Shown in pieces: positions 41,608-50,485 of a stretch of DNA of 55,087 nucleotides; positions within the stretch are counted from its first letter, which is position 1, and the number at the start of each line of letters is the position of its first letter. The notes below the pieces were generated by a model. It worked only from the letters and a program-made list of their open reading frames with translations, was not told the origin of the DNA and did not search any database. The stretch is from an uncultured Faecalibacterium sp. (GTDB taxonomy: Bacteria; Bacillota; Clostridia; Oscillospirales; Ruminococcaceae): assembly GCA_934518555.1 (NCBI GenBank), contig CAKSXW010000008.1, positions 1 to 55,087 of the forward strand. The letters run 5' to 3'. The position numbers and the translations under genes were made by a program.

Positions 41608-44013
41608 TCAGTTCTTCAGGCTGGTCTGCTGGTACAGCGGCGGCCCGGCTGTGCTGCGGAGGGGAGGGTCACTGCTGCGGCCCAGGGCCATGCACCGCAG
41701 GCCCTCCTCCGACAGGGCCATGTCCACATACTCGTTGTAGTACATCCCCTTGCGGACCTGGTAGTGCTTTTTGACCTCGATGCCAAACTGCTTGTTGGCC
41801 ATGCGCCATTTCTCGTTGTTGTCGGTGCACCAGCTGAGATAGGTGCGGAACAGCACACTGGCCTGCACCGTCTGGCCCTGGGCAGGCTGGGTGCAGTCGG
41901 CCAGAAAGGCCGCAATGCGATCCTGGTCCTGCTTGTAGGCGTCCACGGCCTTATCCACCGCAGGGCAGGGCGGCAGGCCATGCTTTTTGCCGCCCTGGCT
42001 AAGGGTGAGCCACTTTTGCAGCCCCTCCAGAGCCCAATTGAGGATGCCGGGCAGCTCTGCTTCCAGCTTTTGGGGCAGCAGCATATCCTGCTTTTCCGGT
42101 GGGATGCACTGGGTAAAGGGGATCAGCCGGATGCGCCGCCAGATGCCCACATCGGTGCCGTGGATCCGAGGCAGGTGGTTGGTGGCCATGATCAGCTTGA
42201 ACTCCGGCCGGAACTCAAACTCCTTGCCGTACTGGAACCGGGCCGTGATGGTGTTGCCGCCGGTCATCTGCTTTACCAGGCCCTCGTCCAGCATGGCCCC
42301 CTGGTCTCCTTCCTCGATGGTGACCAGCCGGGCTCCCTTCAGCCGGGCCACGTCACTGCGTGCCGCCCCGGAGGACCGGCTCCGGGCACTGGTGATGGTC
42401 TCTGCCTGGGCGTTCATGCCGTAATCGCCGAACAGCTTGGCCAGGGCTTCCAGAAAGGTGGATTTGCCGTTGGAGCCATCCCCGTACAAAAAGAACATAC
42501 ACTGCTCCCGGGTGGAGCCGGACAGACAATAGCCTGTGACCACCTGCAGATACTGGGCCAGGGCCTTGTCCCCTCCGGTGATGGACTCCAGAAAGGCCAG
42601 CCATGTGGGGGCAGCAGCCTGGGGGTCGTAGGTCACCTGGGCCAGCCGGGTGATGTACTTGTCCCGGTCGTGGGGCAGCAGCTTGCGGCTGCCCAGGTCC
42701 AGAATGCCGTTCTGCACATTCAGCAGGCCCCGGTTCCGGTCGAACTGATCCGGCAGCATGGGGATGCCCGGCAGGTGCTGGGCCTCCTTGAGGAAAGCCT
42801 CCTTGCCCCGGCTGGAGCGGCTTTTCTGGACGTGTCTGCGCTGGGCAGCGGCGTTGTCGGTATCACGGATGCCAAAGCAGGCCTTGTCCATCTGGTCCAG
42901 CATCTCATCGGCAAAGCGTTTGACGGCAGCCAGGTCGTCTCGCTGCCAGCGGACCCCATCCCATACCAGCCAGCACTTGTCGGTGGGGTTGTAGCGCAGG
43001 CGGTCGGCGTATCGGTCCCGGAACCGCCGGGCATTGCCGGTGTCGTCCATGGAGTAGCTCTTGACCCCCGGTGCCGGGGTGCCGGGAGGGTCCTTTGGGG
43101 GCTGGCCGTACCGGGCACGGAGGTCTTGCAGGGCCTGGGCCTGGTCTGCAAAGGCAGGGCCCTGGGGCTGCTGCGGTGGGCTGTACACCTCCTGGCAATC
43201 TGCCAGGGCCCGGTCCAGGGTGGCGTCACCGTAGGTCTTTGCCCCTCGCCGCTGGTCCCATTTGGGGCGCATGAGGCCCGAGGACCGGAACACCCGGTCC
43301 ATCCGGGCCTTGTCGGCTCCCAACCAGAAGGCCAGCAGGTTGGCAAAGCTCAGGTCCGCCTCGCTGTGGCTGGCGTAGTAGGCCTGCCAGTTGCCGGCAT
43401 ACAGGGCGGCGAACCGCTGACCGTCCCGGGCGTTGCAGGCGGCTTGCAGCAGTTCTTCGTCCGGGCGGTCTACGGCCTGCCACACCGCCGCCGGGGCCGG
43501 AGCGGCCACAGCGGCAGGTTTGGCCAGATACTGTGCATGGATAGCGGCACAGGCTTCGGTGCGCTGGGCAATGGGTCTGGCTGCCAGCACATTTCCGGTA
43601 ACGGTAAAGTATCGGCCGCCGTCGTACATTTCCAGCCCGATGCTGCTTTTGCGGCAGGGGCCGTCAGGTTTTTGGCCGGTGAACAGGATGTGCACCCCGG
43701 TGCCGCTGGGGCTGGCCTCGGCGTAGCTGTCCATCTGCTCGATGATCTGAGCCGCCATCTCCGAGAGGGTGCCGGTGTCAGGGTCCCGGCAATGGTCGAT
43801 GTCGATGCCGCACAGCCCATCTCCCAAAAGCACCCCAACGCCTCGCAGGCCGTAGCGGCCCACCGCCGCCTGGGCCGCTTCCAATGTGCCCCAGGTGGTA
43901 GGGTCGTTGGGCCGGGCCTTTTGCCCGGTGGCAGGGTCGATGGGGCATTTTGCAGCATCGAAACAGACCCAGCGTTTCGCCTCTTTCAGGGATTGTGGGA
44001 ACTGTTCCAGCAT
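41608..44013 (-). CDS. Phage primase-helicase (PrimPol/D5-SF3)
   Basis: An 801-residue replication protein. The N-terminal PrimPol-like domain has GVLLGDGLCGIDIDHC (catalytic acidic residues) and SPSGTGVHILF. A linker and D5_N domain (KCWLVWDGVRW) follow. The C-terminal SF3 helicase has Walker A YGDGSNGKST and Walker B LVTIEEGD, then NHLPRIHGTDVGIWRRIRLI. The ATG at 44013 has GGAGG 5 bp upstream; a GTG two codons earlier overlaps it. It would prime and unwind phage DNA. Confidence 0.92.
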   Translation of the reverse strand: MLEQFPQSLKEAKRWVCFDAAKCPIDPATGQKARPNDPTTWGTLEAAQAAVGRYGLRGVGVLLGDGLCGIDIDHCRDPDTGTLSEMAAQIIEQMDSYAEASPSGTGVHILFTGQKPDGPCRKSSIGLEMYDGGRYFTVTGNVLAARPIAQRTEACAAIHAQYLAKPAAVAAPAPAAVWQAVDRPDEELLQAACNARDGQRFAALYAGNWQAYYASHSEADLSFANLLAFWLGADKARMDRVFRSSGLMRPKWDQRRGAKTYGDATLDRALADCQEVYSPPQQPQGPAFADQAQALQDLRARYGQPPKDPPGTPAPGVKSYSMDDTGNARRFRDRYADRLRYNPTDKCWLVWDGVRWQRDDLAAVKRFADEMLDQMDKACFGIRDTDNAAAQRRHVQKSRSSRGKEAFLKEAQHLPGIPMLPDQFDRNRGLLNVQNGILDLGSRKLLPHDRDKYITRLAQVTYDPQAAAPTWLAFLESITGGDKALAQYLQVVTGYCLSGSTREQCMFFLYGDGSNGKSTFLEALAKLFGDYGMNAQAETITSARSRSSGAARSDVARLKGARLVTIEEGDQGAMLDEGLVKQMTGGNTITARFQYGKEFEFRPEFKLIMATNHLPRIHGTDVGIWRRIRLIPFTQCIPPEKQDMLLPQKLEAELPGILNWALEGLQKWLTLSQGGKKHGLPPCPAVDKAVDAYKQDQDRIAAFLADCTQPAQGQTVQASVLFRTYLSWCTDNNEKWRMANKQFGIEVKKHYQVRKGMYYNEYVDMALSEEGLRCMALGRSSDPPLRSTAGPPLYQQTSLKN

Positions 44014-44025
44014 GGGCACCTCCGG

Positions 44026-44520
44026 TTAAAAGGGCAGGTCGCCGTCATCGTCGGCAGGGGTAAAGCCCTGGGGATCCGCTGCCTGCCGGGGCCCATCCTG
44101 CAGCTGGCTCAGGTCCCCCATGCCCAGGTACCGGTCCACATAGGTCCGGGTGTACTGGGGGTCCCGTTTGTCGGTCTGGACGCTGATGGCGCAGCGGCGG
44201 CCCCGGAACTGGGGCAGCACCTGTTCCAGCTGACTCAGACGGTCCAGGGGCAGCTGGATCATCTGCAAAAAGCCCTTGAGGAAGGGCAGGCCGTTGGGGG
44301 TCAGGCCGTAGCTGGTAAAGGCGCAACGGCCCTGGCAGGGGCCTTCTGCCACCACAAAGGTCACGCTGAGGGCCAGGTTGCCTCCGGTACGGGCCACGAT
44401 CTTGGCCTCCTTGATCATGGCGGTGTAGCGGCCCACCGGAATGCTGCCGGAGCCGGTGCTGGCGTCGGCATAGGCCTGGTCCAGGGCTGCAAGGGTGCTT
44501 GCGTAATTCAGTTCACTCAT
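44026..44520 (-). CDS. DUF669-like single-strand DNA binding protein (putative)
   Basis: 164 residues. The central beta-rich part (IPVGRYTAMIKEAKIVARTGG, LSVTFVVAEGPCQGRCAF, LPFLKGFLQMIQLPL) follows the DUF669 pattern of phage replication proteins. The C-terminus is ADDDGDLPF, closely matching the acidic partner-binding tip of SSB. It lies between primase and helicase genes in the replication operon. Confidence 0.75.
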   Translation of the reverse strand: MSELNYASTLAALDQAYADASTGSGSIPVGRYTAMIKEAKIVARTGGNLALSVTFVVAEGPCQGRCAFTSYGLTPNGLPFLKGFLQMIQLPLDRLSQLEQVLPQFRGRRCAISVQTDKRDPQYTRTYVDRYLGMGDLSQLQDGPRQAADPQGFTPADDDGDLPF

Positions 44521-44525
44521 AATAC

Positions 44526-45917
44526 TTACTCCTTTTCTTGAATGTTCATCTTTTTATAAAGGCTCCGGCGCTGCTTATATTGCGCCAGGAGCTGGGGCGT
44601 TTTTTCGTCCAGCAGATCCAGCACCAGGGCCTGGGTCTTGCCGGGGGCAGGCCGCTGGATGCGGCCGATGCTCTGTTGCAGGATCACCTTGTTCCGGGTG
44701 GGGGTGGCCAGCACCAGCCGGTCCAGCCTTGGGATATCCAGCCCTTCCTTGGCCAGCTGATAGGTGGCAAACAGGATCCGTGCCTGGCCGTTCTTCATCC
44801 GGGCCAGGGCTTGCTGCCGCTGGGCTTTTTTGGTGCTGCCGCAGACAAACTCCGCTGCTAGGCCCAGGCTGAGAGCGTACTGGTACAGCTGCTCCAGCAT
44901 GGCCAGGGAGGCTGCCAGCACCAGCCAGCTGGTGCCTTCGGTCACGGCCCGGTCCAGCACCTGCTCCACCCGGTGCATCCGGTCCCGGTCGGCTGCCATG
45001 TGGCGCATCAGGCGCACATAGTCCACCGGGGTCTCGGTGGCCCTGGGGGTGTACACAAAGGCGGTGGGCACGGTCTCCACCCGGGGCGTGATGGTGATCT
45101 GCTCCAGCTGCTGGGGGTCGATGACCGCCACCCGGGGCCCCAGCACCTGGAAGATGGTGTCCCCCAGGCCGTCGCTGCGCTGGTCGCTGGCGGTCAGGCC
45201 GAACCGCCACCGGGCCGGCAGACCTTGCAGCACCGCTGCAAACATACTGGCGGATTCCGGGTTGTTGACCACATGGTGGCACTCGTCCACCACCACCACG
45301 CCCACCGTCCGGGCCAGCTCTGCCAGCTCCATGCGGTACAGGCTCTGGACCGTGGCAATGGTGAGCTTTGTTCCCAGGCGTTTGCTTTTGCCGGAGAGCA
45401 CCGCCACCTCCCGGTCGTCCAGGCCCAGGCGCAGCTGGGCACGTTCCTTGGCCTGCTGGGCCAGGTCCAGGGTGTGGGTGATCCACAAAGCTGGACGCCC
45501 CAGCCGGGCGATCAGGGCCATGCCGATCTCAGTCTTGCCAGCCCCACAGGGGGCCACCAGCACCCCTTGGCACCACTTGCAGGCCAGGGCGGCTTCCACC
45601 GCCTGCTGCTGGTAGTCTCTCAGGGTGAACCCGGCCTGGCGGAAGGCACAGGGCTGCCCTTGCAGGGTCATGTTCCGGGCCACCGTGCCTGCCGGCCGCT
45701 GCCGCCACACCTGCTCTGCCATGCCCCGGGGCAGCGTGAGGGCGTTGCCCTTGATCTCGTACAGCATGATGGTCTTGGGGATGTTCCAGGCCGGGCGGCC
45801 CAGCCGCAGGGCGTTTTCGTACCGGGGGTTGGGCACGGTCAGCTCCCGGATGAGCTGGTGCAGCAGCGGAGTGGGCACATCCGAAAGATGCAGCTGGCCG
45901 TCCAGGGTGTAGATCAT
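44526..45917 (-). CDS. DEAD/DEAH-like SF2 helicase
   Basis: A 463-residue helicase: Q-like FTLRDYQQQAVEAAL, Walker A APCGAGKTE (about 122-130), motif II VVDECHH, motif III GLTAS, and C-terminal motifs LFATYQLAKEGLDIP and QSIGRIQRP. It is a compact ERCC3/UvsW-like form without an N-terminal damage recognition domain other than a 90-residue lead. Likely acts in phage replication or recombination. Confidence 0.9.
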   Translation of the reverse strand: MIYTLDGQLHLSDVPTPLLHQLIRELTVPNPRYENALRLGRPAWNIPKTIMLYEIKGNALTLPRGMAEQVWRQRPAGTVARNMTLQGQPCAFRQAGFTLRDYQQQAVEAALACKWCQGVLVAPCGAGKTEIGMALIARLGRPALWITHTLDLAQQAKERAQLRLGLDDREVAVLSGKSKRLGTKLTIATVQSLYRMELAELARTVGVVVVDECHHVVNNPESASMFAAVLQGLPARWRFGLTASDQRSDGLGDTIFQVLGPRVAVIDPQQLEQITITPRVETVPTAFVYTPRATETPVDYVRLMRHMAADRDRMHRVEQVLDRAVTEGTSWLVLAASLAMLEQLYQYALSLGLAAEFVCGSTKKAQRQQALARMKNGQARILFATYQLAKEGLDIPRLDRLVLATPTRNKVILQQSIGRIQRPAPGKTQALVLDLLDEKTPQLLAQYKQRRSLYKKMNIQEKE

Positions 45918-46366
45918 GGATGCACCACCTCCAGCACGTTCAACAGGTCAGTGGGCAGGTCCTCCAGCTTTACGCTGCCACGCTCGCCGCTTTCCAGGGC
46001 GTCCCGGATGTAATACCAGGGGAAAAAGCAATCCAGGGCCGGGGCGTCCCGGCGCACCGCCACCACGGCGATGCCCCCGGCGTCCTCCTTCCGGGAAAGG
46101 TTTTCCACCTCGTTGGGCCGAAAGGCTGAAAACGGCAGATTGCCCCGGGCAATGTGCTTGCACTCGATGCCCCAGCTGCGGCCGTCGATGGTGGCCTCGA
46201 TGTCGTAGGGCTGGCCGCCCCAGTCGGTGGGCCAGAGCCGGGCCCAGGCCCCGGGGATGCCCCCCAGCAGCTCCAGCAGGTCGTCCTGCCAGCTTTTGCC
46301 CCGGGCGTTGCGGGCCGCCTGGAGCTGGTCCTTTTTCTGCCGGACACGGGTGTCACTGGGCCTCAT
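45914..46366 (-). CDS. PDDEXK nuclease, RecU/Holliday resolvase-like
   Basis: 150 residues. GQPYDIEATIDGRSWGIECK (about 55-74) supplies the D...ExK catalytic pattern of the PDDEXK fold, and RPNEVENLSRKEDAGGIAVVAV matches phage RecU-like resolvases. Start ATG 46366 with AAGGAGG; it overlaps the AAA ATPase stop by 14 bp. A role in resolving branched phage DNA is inferred. Confidence 0.8.
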   Translation of the reverse strand: MRPSDTRVRQKKDQLQAARNARGKSWQDDLLELLGGIPGAWARLWPTDWGGQPYDIEATIDGRSWGIECKHIARGNLPFSAFRPNEVENLSRKEDAGGIAVVAVRRDAPALDCFFPWYYIRDALESGERGSVKLEDLPTDLLNVLEVVHP

Positions 46367-47246
46367 GGGCGGCCTCCTTTTCTGCGGCACGACGGGCCAG
46401 CTCAGCCTTTTTGGCGCAGGCGGCGCACAGGCACTTGCCGTAGGTGGCCCGGGTGTACTCTGCCAGCTGGGCAAGGGTCATCTTGCCGGTGGCAGATACC
46501 AGATGGCCGCATTCCTGGCAACGCACCGGCTCCTTGCCCTCGTTGGCCCACTCTGCCAGCTGCCGCCCCAGCTCCGGCGTAATGGCGGCGTGGAGCCCAT
46601 CCAGAAATGTCACGTCCTTGCTGGCGGTGGCAATGTGGTCCCGGCCAATGTTCAGCATCAGGTCGAACTCGTACTCCACATCGTCACGCTGCACCGGGGC
46701 CAGGCCCACCTTTACCGGCACCTGCTTGCCCCGTTCGTTCTCGGTAAGCACATAGTCCTGCTTGACCCGGAGGGTGCAGATGGTGTGGCAGTTTACCGAC
46801 AGCAGATAGTTGATGAACTCGTTCTGGATGCGGCCGGCCTCGTCCCAGGCGGTATAGCTGTTTTTGTTGGGCTGGGCGGCAATGCCTGCCTTGATCTCCA
46901 GCACACCGCCGGAGCTGTTCCAGGCGTGGGACAGGCTGTCCACGATCACCACCCCCTCCGGGCCCACCGCCTCCACAGCGGCATCCACTGCTTCCTTGTA
47001 GTGGGCCGGGGAGTAGGGCGGCGTGAGCTCGATGTGGTAAAAGGCCCCGATGCCCAGGTCCGGGCGGTTGGCATACAGCAGGCTGCGCTTGTGCTCGGTG
47101 TCAATGAGGCAGATCTTCTGGAAGTCACCGCCGGTCATGCCGGAGGCCAGCAGCAGAGCCCCCAGGGTCTTGCCGCCGCCGGATACCCCGGCCAGGGCAA
47201 TGCGGAGCTTGGAACGTTCTCGGGTGGCAACAGTGATCTCTACCAT
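46353..47246 (-). CDS. AAA ATPase of phage recombination (Sak4/RecA-like)
   Basis: A 297-residue RecA-fold ATPase: Walker A AGVSGGGKT (about 20-28), VIVDSLSHAW as Walker B, and VKQDYVLTENERGK. The C-terminal 70 residues contain CQECGHLV and CLCAACAKK, a zinc ribbon. Such AAA_24 proteins work with SSB as single-strand annealing or recombination partners. AAAGGAG precedes ATG 47246. Next to a PDDEXK nuclease and an SSB-tipped protein, it completes a recombination module. Confidence 0.85.
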   Translation of the reverse strand: MVEITVATRERSKLRIALAGVSGGGKTLGALLLASGMTGGDFQKICLIDTEHKRSLLYANRPDLGIGAFYHIELTPPYSPAHYKEAVDAAVEAVGPEGVVIVDSLSHAWNSSGGVLEIKAGIAAQPNKNSYTAWDEAGRIQNEFINYLLSVNCHTICTLRVKQDYVLTENERGKQVPVKVGLAPVQRDDVEYEFDLMLNIGRDHIATASKDVTFLDGLHAAITPELGRQLAEWANEGKEPVRCQECGHLVSATGKMTLAQLAEYTRATYGKCLCAACAKKAELARRAAEKEAAHEAQ

Positions 47247-47247
47247 A

Positions 47248-47823
47248 TCAATTCTCCTTTTCATCAGGCCAGACACGGCAGGCAGAAGCTGCCGTACAGG
47301 CGTTTTCCGGTACGTTGTCGATGTCGTTCCAGATCCAGAACTGGGCCTCGGTGACCTCGTCCTGCCAGCAGGCCAGCAGAGCCCCGGGGTCAAAGGCCCC
47401 CAGGTTTGCCCCACTGCTCACCACCGCAAAGGCCTCCAGGGCAAAGGCTGCGATCTGGCCGGTGCCCAGCTGGACCAGGGCGTCGGTCTCGGTCCGCAGA
47501 GGCAGGGGCTTCAGGCCCAGCACATAGGAGGGAGCGGTGCAGTCTGCCAGGGCCTGGTCCCGTTCCGCCAGGTCCAGAGGTTTGGGGTCAAAGCCCTTTA
47601 CCACCCAGGCGGCGTAGCCGATGTGGGGCAGGTCCGCCAGCCAGGTGACGATCTGCCCGGTGATCTCGCCGGGGCAGGTCTCCTTGGGGATCAGCAGGCT
47701 CCACCCGGCCCCGGAAAGAAAAAAGCGATCTCGCAGGCCCCGGTCTGTCCGGATGATGCGGATGCCGCCGCCCCGGTAGCTCTGCTTCATGAGCCGGAGC
47801 AATGCTTTGGTGTCAAATGTCAT
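47248..47823 (-). CDS. Hypothetical phage early protein
   Basis: A 191-residue protein I cannot assign. It is soluble, mixed alpha/beta, with SYRGGGIRIIRTDRGLRDRFF at the N-terminus and many Trp and Leu residues. It ends 1 bp before the AAA ATPase start and overlaps the upstream gene by 4 bp, so it is a stable part of the replication operon. Confidence 0.6.
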   Translation of the reverse strand: MTFDTKALLRLMKQSYRGGGIRIIRTDRGLRDRFFLSGAGWSLLIPKETCPGEITGQIVTWLADLPHIGYAAWVVKGFDPKPLDLAERDQALADCTAPSYVLGLKPLPLRTETDALVQLGTGQIAAFALEAFAVVSSGANLGAFDPGALLACWQDEVTEAQFWIWNDIDNVPENACTAASACRVWPDEKEN

Positions 47824-49115
47824 TCAAACAACGCCTCCCGTTCTGCGTCCTCCACACTGCCGGCGGCAGTGGGGTCAATGGTGCTTTCCTCCTCCAGGGA
47901 GGACATGATCTGGCCGCACACAGCATACAAGGGTGCAGCCATGTGGGTCAGTGGGCAGCCTGTGGCCACCGCAGAGCCGAACCAGGACAGGTACATGGCT
48001 CGCAGGGTGTCCGCCATGAGCCGGGCCTGTTGAGCACAGGCCTGGGCCGGGGCCAGCAGACCCTCGGCCTCCTGCTGGTACTGATCCAGCCGGGCCTGGG
48101 CCTGGGCGGTTTGTTCCCGGGCCTCCTGCACGGCCTGATGGGCCATCTCCTGGGCCTGCCGCCGGACCTCCTCCTTGTCCACCACGGCGGTGATGGGCTG
48201 GCTTTTCAGGGCGTCCTCGGCGGTTTTGGCCCGCTGCTCCGCCTGCTTCCGTTGGGCCTCGGCAGTTTTATATGCTTCGTTGGCGTAATCGTAACTCCGC
48301 TGAAGGTGGTCATTCTGCTCGTGCAGCCCTGCCACGTCTGCCTGTGCGGCGTCCCTCTGGGCTTCGGCGGCGGTGGCACGGTCCTTTTCGGCCTTGATCT
48401 GGGCCAGGAGGTCCTGCACACGCTGGCTGTCCCCGGCGGCGGCCACCACCTGGTCGGCGCAGCCGGACCGGGCAATAAGGTTCAGGTCCTTCCGGGTCAG
48501 GTTGGGCAGCTGTTTTAATTCCGCAACTGTTGCGGAATTAAAAGCATCACCGTTTTTGACCATCGTTCTGGCACTGCCCTCACTCAGCCCCTTGCTCTCG
48601 TACCACTTGGTCCAGGTGCCGCCGCCATAGCGGCCAGCCTTGGCAGTTAGGGCGTGGATCCGGGCCAGGTAGATGCAGGACACCAGATACTCGTCCTGGG
48701 CGGTGCCGTAGTGCAGGTCAAACTGCTGGTCTGCCTCAGCGGCAGCTCCTGCCAGGTCCCCCAGAGGGGAGAAGTCAAAGCTGGGGACTGAAGGCATCGA
48801 CACAGAAGAACCGTCCGCCGATGCGGCAGGTGCACATTCGGGTTCCTCCTCCACCGGTTCAATGGGTGCGTTCTTGCAGGGCTTGGCCTCCCTGAGGGCT
48901 GTGAGCATCCGATCCGGAAGCTCGTAGTCATCCATCGGGATGAATTCGTCGCTGGTCAAAAACGCTTCCGGGGTCAGATTCTTGTCTGCCGCTCTGGCCA
49001 GCTCAAATCTGTGCGTCATGATGCGGCTTTCTTTCCAAATGCTGCCGTTCCAGTGCCAGAACCGTCCACGGGTATAGGCATAGTAAACGTCGTTGCTGTT
49101 CTGGCTGATGATCAT
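47820..49115 (-). CDS. DUF3102-like coiled-coil phage protein
   Basis: 431 residues. Residues about 140-215 (EYLVSCIYLARIHALTAKAG..TWTKWYESKGLSEGSARTMVKNG, shown here in part) resemble DUF3102, a helical DNA-related phage domain. Residues about 250-385 are a long Ala/Gln/Glu coiled coil. A 31-bp perfect palindrome inside the gene encodes FNSATVAELK (about 191-200), a probable insertion in frame. The ATG at 49115 has GGAGG upstream and overlaps the previous gene by 4 bp. The frame upstream of this ATG is discarded as it overlaps two other genes. Confidence 0.7.
   Translation of the reverse strand: MIISQNSNDVYYAYTRGRFWHWNGSIWKESRIMTHRFELARAADKNLTPEAFLTSDEFIPMDDYELPDRMLTALREAKPCKNAPIEPVEEEPECAPAASADGSSVSMPSVPSFDFSPLGDLAGAAAEADQQFDLHYGTAQDEYLVSCIYLARIHALTAKAGRYGGGTWTKWYESKGLSEGSARTMVKNGDAFNSATVAELKQLPNLTRKDLNLIARSGCADQVVAAAGDSQRVQDLLAQIKAEKDRATAAEAQRDAAQADVAGLHEQNDHLQRSYDYANEAYKTAEAQRKQAEQRAKTAEDALKSQPITAVVDKEEVRRQAQEMAHQAVQEAREQTAQAQARLDQYQQEAEGLLAPAQACAQQARLMADTLRAMYLSWFGSAVATGCPLTHMAAPLYAVCGQIMSSLEEESTIDPTAAGSVEDAEREALFE
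48513..48543. repeat. 31-bp perfect palindrome inserted in a coding sequence
   Basis: 15-bp arms (TTTTAATTCCGCAAC and its complement) around a single T. It is AT-rich in a GC-rich gene and open in frame on both strands. Confidence 0.85.
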
Positions 49116-49408
49116 ACCCGCACCTCCATCTCCTTCAGGCGGTCCAGCAGCTGGGCCAGCAGGTCTTTGCCCATGGGCACGAGATTGTTGTTCTTCCAGC
49201 CGTAGCACAGGATGGGGCCATAGATGGGCTGGCCCCGATAGGTCCGGCACAGCCCATTGCCGTAGATGCCATACACCAGCACCGCCGGGGTCCGGGGCAG
49301 GACCCTTTGCTCACAGGGGCACTGCAGCCGGGCCTCGATGCCCTGCAGGGTGTCCGGCAGGTTGGCCGGAACCGGAGCCCTGCCCGGTTCAATGAGAATG
49401 CCTTTCAT
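49112..49408 (-). CDS. DUF3846-like phage protein
   Basis: 98 residues, MKGILIEPGRAPVPANLPDTL, then VLVYGIYGNGLCRTYRGQPIYGPILCYGW. The start and the aligned GxPIYG part fit DUF3846, short proteins found in phage early regions and plasmids. Function unknown. GGAGGAAATACA before the ATG; 4-bp overlaps with both neighbours. Confidence 0.65.
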   Translation of the reverse strand: MKGILIEPGRAPVPANLPDTLQGIEARLQCPCEQRVLPRTPAVLVYGIYGNGLCRTYRGQPIYGPILCYGWKNNNLVPMGKDLLAQLLDRLKEMEVRV

Positions 49409-49803
49409 TGTATTTCCTCCATGTATCCGTGCTCTTTGCAGAGCTTTGCCAGGTTGTCGTAATACTGATCGTGGAAAAAGAGGAGCCTACCGGGAAAGTC
49501 CACCGGACGTGTGTCCGATAAGGTCCCCAGCACCTCCAAAGCCGCCAGGGCTTTGCCCAGGGCGAAAATAGGGTGTTCCAGCACACTGGTGCGGTAGTCC
49601 TTGCGGATGTCCGGGTCCGTCACGTAGAATCGGTCCGGACGCAGCACCCCATCGGCAAAGCCCCGTTCCAGGGCCCCGGTGGCCTGGGAAAGCTCCGAGG
49701 CGGCCTTGTTCAGGGTGGCCAGCTGGTCATAGATCAGGGCCGACTGCCACTCCGGCACGGCCCGGAGATACCCCAGCAGGGCCCTTTGCTTTTGCTTATC
49801 CAT
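49405..49803 (-). CDS. Hypothetical phage early protein
   Basis: 132 residues, helical (MDKQKQRALLGYLRAVPEWQ, LATLNKAASELSQATGALERG). The start at 49803 has GGAGG 8 bp upstream; an earlier in-frame methionine lies before that site. No family recognised. Part of the early minus-strand operon. Confidence 0.6.
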   Translation of the reverse strand: MDKQKQRALLGYLRAVPEWQSALIYDQLATLNKAASELSQATGALERGFADGVLRPDRFYVTDPDIRKDYRTSVLEHPIFALGKALAALEVLGTLSDTRPVDFPGRLLFFHDQYYDNLAKLCKEHGYMEEIQ

Positions 49804-49859
49804 TTGTAAAACCTCCGATTTTGTGATATCATCGGGGTGATGTGACTGGCAAAATCGCA

Positions 49860-50204
49860 TCATCCCTTGCAGCTCGCCGGTGCTCCAACACCGACGGGCT
49901 TTTTGTTTGCCTTTTTCGCCATGTACTGGCCGTAGCTCAGGCCGGCGGCGTCGGCGGCCCGGACGTCAGCCCGGAAGGCAATGTCCCGTTCCTCGGCCTG
50001 GAGCCTGCGGCTGGCAGCACTGGAGGGCCTGGGATTGTGAGACCGGATCTCCTCTTTGTGCCGGGCCTGCCATTGGGCGTTCAGCAGCTGTTTGCGCCGG
50101 GCGGCACAGGCCGGGCACCGCATCTTTGCCTGGTGCACCTGCTGCATCACCTGGCCGCAGTCCTGGCAGGTCCGGGTGTAGGTCTTGCCGTTGCTGGCCA
50201 TCAT
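49860..50204 (-). CDS. Zinc-ribbon phage protein
   Basis: 114 residues. TCQDCGQVMQQVHQAKMRCPACAARR has two CxxC pairs that would bind one zinc; the rest is basic and ends in LSYGQYMAKKANK. Such proteins are common in phage early operons and may bind nucleic acid. The start overlaps the upstream membrane protein stop (ATGA). The second Met is an alternative. Confidence 0.68.
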   Translation of the reverse strand: MMASNGKTYTRTCQDCGQVMQQVHQAKMRCPACAARRKQLLNAQWQARHKEEIRSHNPRPSSAASRRLQAEERDIAFRADVRAADAAGLSYGQYMAKKANKKPVGVGAPASCKG

Positions 50205-50485
50205 GCCCTCCTGTTCTGCCGATAGTCCGGCTCTGTGGGCCGGGCGTGGGTCCGGTCGATCCTGCCGTAGGGGCCCTTGGCGGCTTTCGCCTCGGCGTCC
50301 TGGGCTGCAAAGCCCAGCCGCATCAGGGCCAGGGCCGCCAGGATCAGCACCATGGCGGTGATAAACTGGCTGTCCGAGATGGTGCCGCCCACCTGGGCAT
50401 TGCCCTCCAGCCCCAGGCCATACAGAAGGCCCAGGCAGCCGCAGCCAGCGGCCAGGAGGTGAAAAACGGTGGATTTGATCTTCAT
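50201..50485 (-). CDS. Small two-helix membrane protein
   Basis: 94 residues with two hydrophobic segments (TVFHLLAAGCGCLGLLYGLG and FITAMVLILAALALMRLGF) and a basic cytoplasmic tail. Function unknown. Overlaps the HTH gene upstream by 4 bp. Confidence 0.6.
   Translation of the reverse strand: MKIKSTVFHLLAAGCGCLGLLYGLGLEGNAQVGGTISDSQFITAMVLILAALALMRLGFAAQDAEAKAAKGPYGRIDRTHARPTEPDYRQNRRA

Noticed and set aside
41323..44541. 1072-codon plus-strand frame opposite primase-helicase
   Set aside because: Antisense shadow with low-complexity translation; the opposite strand carries complete PrimPol and SF3 motifs.
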